This document shows positions 14,350-14,533 of a stretch of DNA of 14,533 nucleotides, in pieces (position 1 is the first letter of the stretch; every line of letters starts with the position of its first letter). The position numbers were made by a program, and so were the translations under genes. Source of the stretch: Brucellaceae bacterium (GTDB taxonomy: Bacteria > Pseudomonadota > Alphaproteobacteria > Rhizobiales > Rhizobiaceae); contig JAIRVW010000021.1 of assembly GCA_031253705.1 (NCBI GenBank), positions 1 to 14,533 on the forward strand. Direction: 5' to 3'. The notes beneath the pieces are model-generated. The model was not told the DNA's origin. It worked only from the letters and a program-made list of their open reading frames with translations, and made no database searches.

Positions 14350-14533
14350 TCAGATGGCTTCACCCTGCAACAGGCGCGGCATTTCCTTGCCGAAACCTGC
14401 AGCCTGTTTGATGAAATAGTTTTTCATCACCGGCAGACGGTCAACAAGGCCGAGCCCGATATCACGCATGGTACGCAATGCCAGATTGTCGTTGGAAAAC
14501 AGGCGGGTCAGAACATCGGTGCTGACACCCATC
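14350..14533 (-). CDS. UbiH/COQ6-type FAD-dependent hydroxylase, C-terminal part (runs off the window)
   Basis: Only the last 60 or so residues are inside the window: MGVSTDVLTRLFSNDN, then LRTMRDIGLGLVDRLPVMKNYFIKQAAG, ending LLQGEAI. The TDxLxRLFSNDN and RDxGLxxVDRLPxxKxxFIxxAAG pattern is the characteristic C-terminus of UbiH/UbiF/COQ6 flavin monooxygenases, which hydroxylate the ubiquinone ring. The FAD-binding N-terminus and the substrate-specific parts are outside, so which hydroxylation it performs cannot be said. The methionine at the window edge is internal, not the start. Confidence 0.85.
   Translation of the reverse strand, partial: MGVSTDVLTRLFSNDNLALRTMRDIGLGLVDRLPVMKNYFIKQAAGFGKEMPRLLQGEAI

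Noticed and set aside
1..14533. Defence system, prophage, integron, CRISPR array or toxin-antitoxin pair
   Set aside because: Nearly all recognised genes are housekeeping genes in expected operons with intact key residues. xerC is a chromosomal dimer-resolution gene, not an integrase of a mobile element, and no regularly spaced repeats or attachment sites were seen.

Overview
The window is a stretch of ordinary chromosomal housekeeping DNA from an alphaproteobacterium, most likely a Hyphomicrobiales (Rhizobiales) member close to the Brucella/Ochrobactrum/Pseudochrobactrum group. The main reasons are the LeuC protein (469 aa, N-terminus [12 protein letters not shown]), which matches what I remember of Brucella LeuC almost throughout, the trmD-rplS-leuC gene order, the sdhCDAB order, and two intergenic palindromic elements of a kind I associate with this order. 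The assignment rests on memory of protein families, not on a search. I saw no plasmid, phage, transposase, CRISPR, tRNA or rRNA signature.

Layout. 1-439 (minus) is the N-terminal part of a J-domain-family protein, divergent from bolA (620-949, plus), with a 13-bp palindrome in the shared upstream region. A small DUF2798-type membrane protein follows (1147-1407, plus). The minus-strand block aroK-aroB (3230 to 1475) makes shikimate-pathway enzymes and shares a bidirectional terminator with the DUF2798 gene. The tyrosine recombinase gene xerC (4316-3330, minus) lies just upstream of aroK and is divergent from rimM. rimM, trmD and a DUF4260-type membrane protein (4408-6079, plus) are tightly packed with overlapping stop and start codons, followed after a 212-bp gap by rplS. 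leuC (6995-8404) has a structured leader and is followed directly by a 143-bp imperfect palindrome. A GNAT acetyltransferase (8689-9156) sits alone between terminators. A 427-bp gap then leads into the sdhCDAB operon (9584-13023), which encodes all four subunits of succinate dehydrogenase. The last part holds a VOC-family protein, an OsmC-family peroxidase on the minus strand, and the C-terminus of a UbiH/COQ6-type flavin hydroxylase (minus) at the edge.

How the genes work together. aroK and aroB serve chorismate synthesis. rimM, trmD and rplS serve ribosome maturation and tRNA methylation. leuC serves leucine synthesis. The sdh operon links the TCA cycle to the quinone pool, and the UbiH-type enzyme at the edge may help make ubiquinone.

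I found no convincing undescribed multi-gene system. The observations most worth a check are non-coding: a strong hairpin starting at the predicted sdh transcription start, a decayed duplicate of the sdhB 3' end, two competing hairpins upstream of leuC, and the long palindrome after leuC. Starts were chosen by hand from Shine-Dalgarno spacing and remembered family N-termini, and often differ from the longest open frame.
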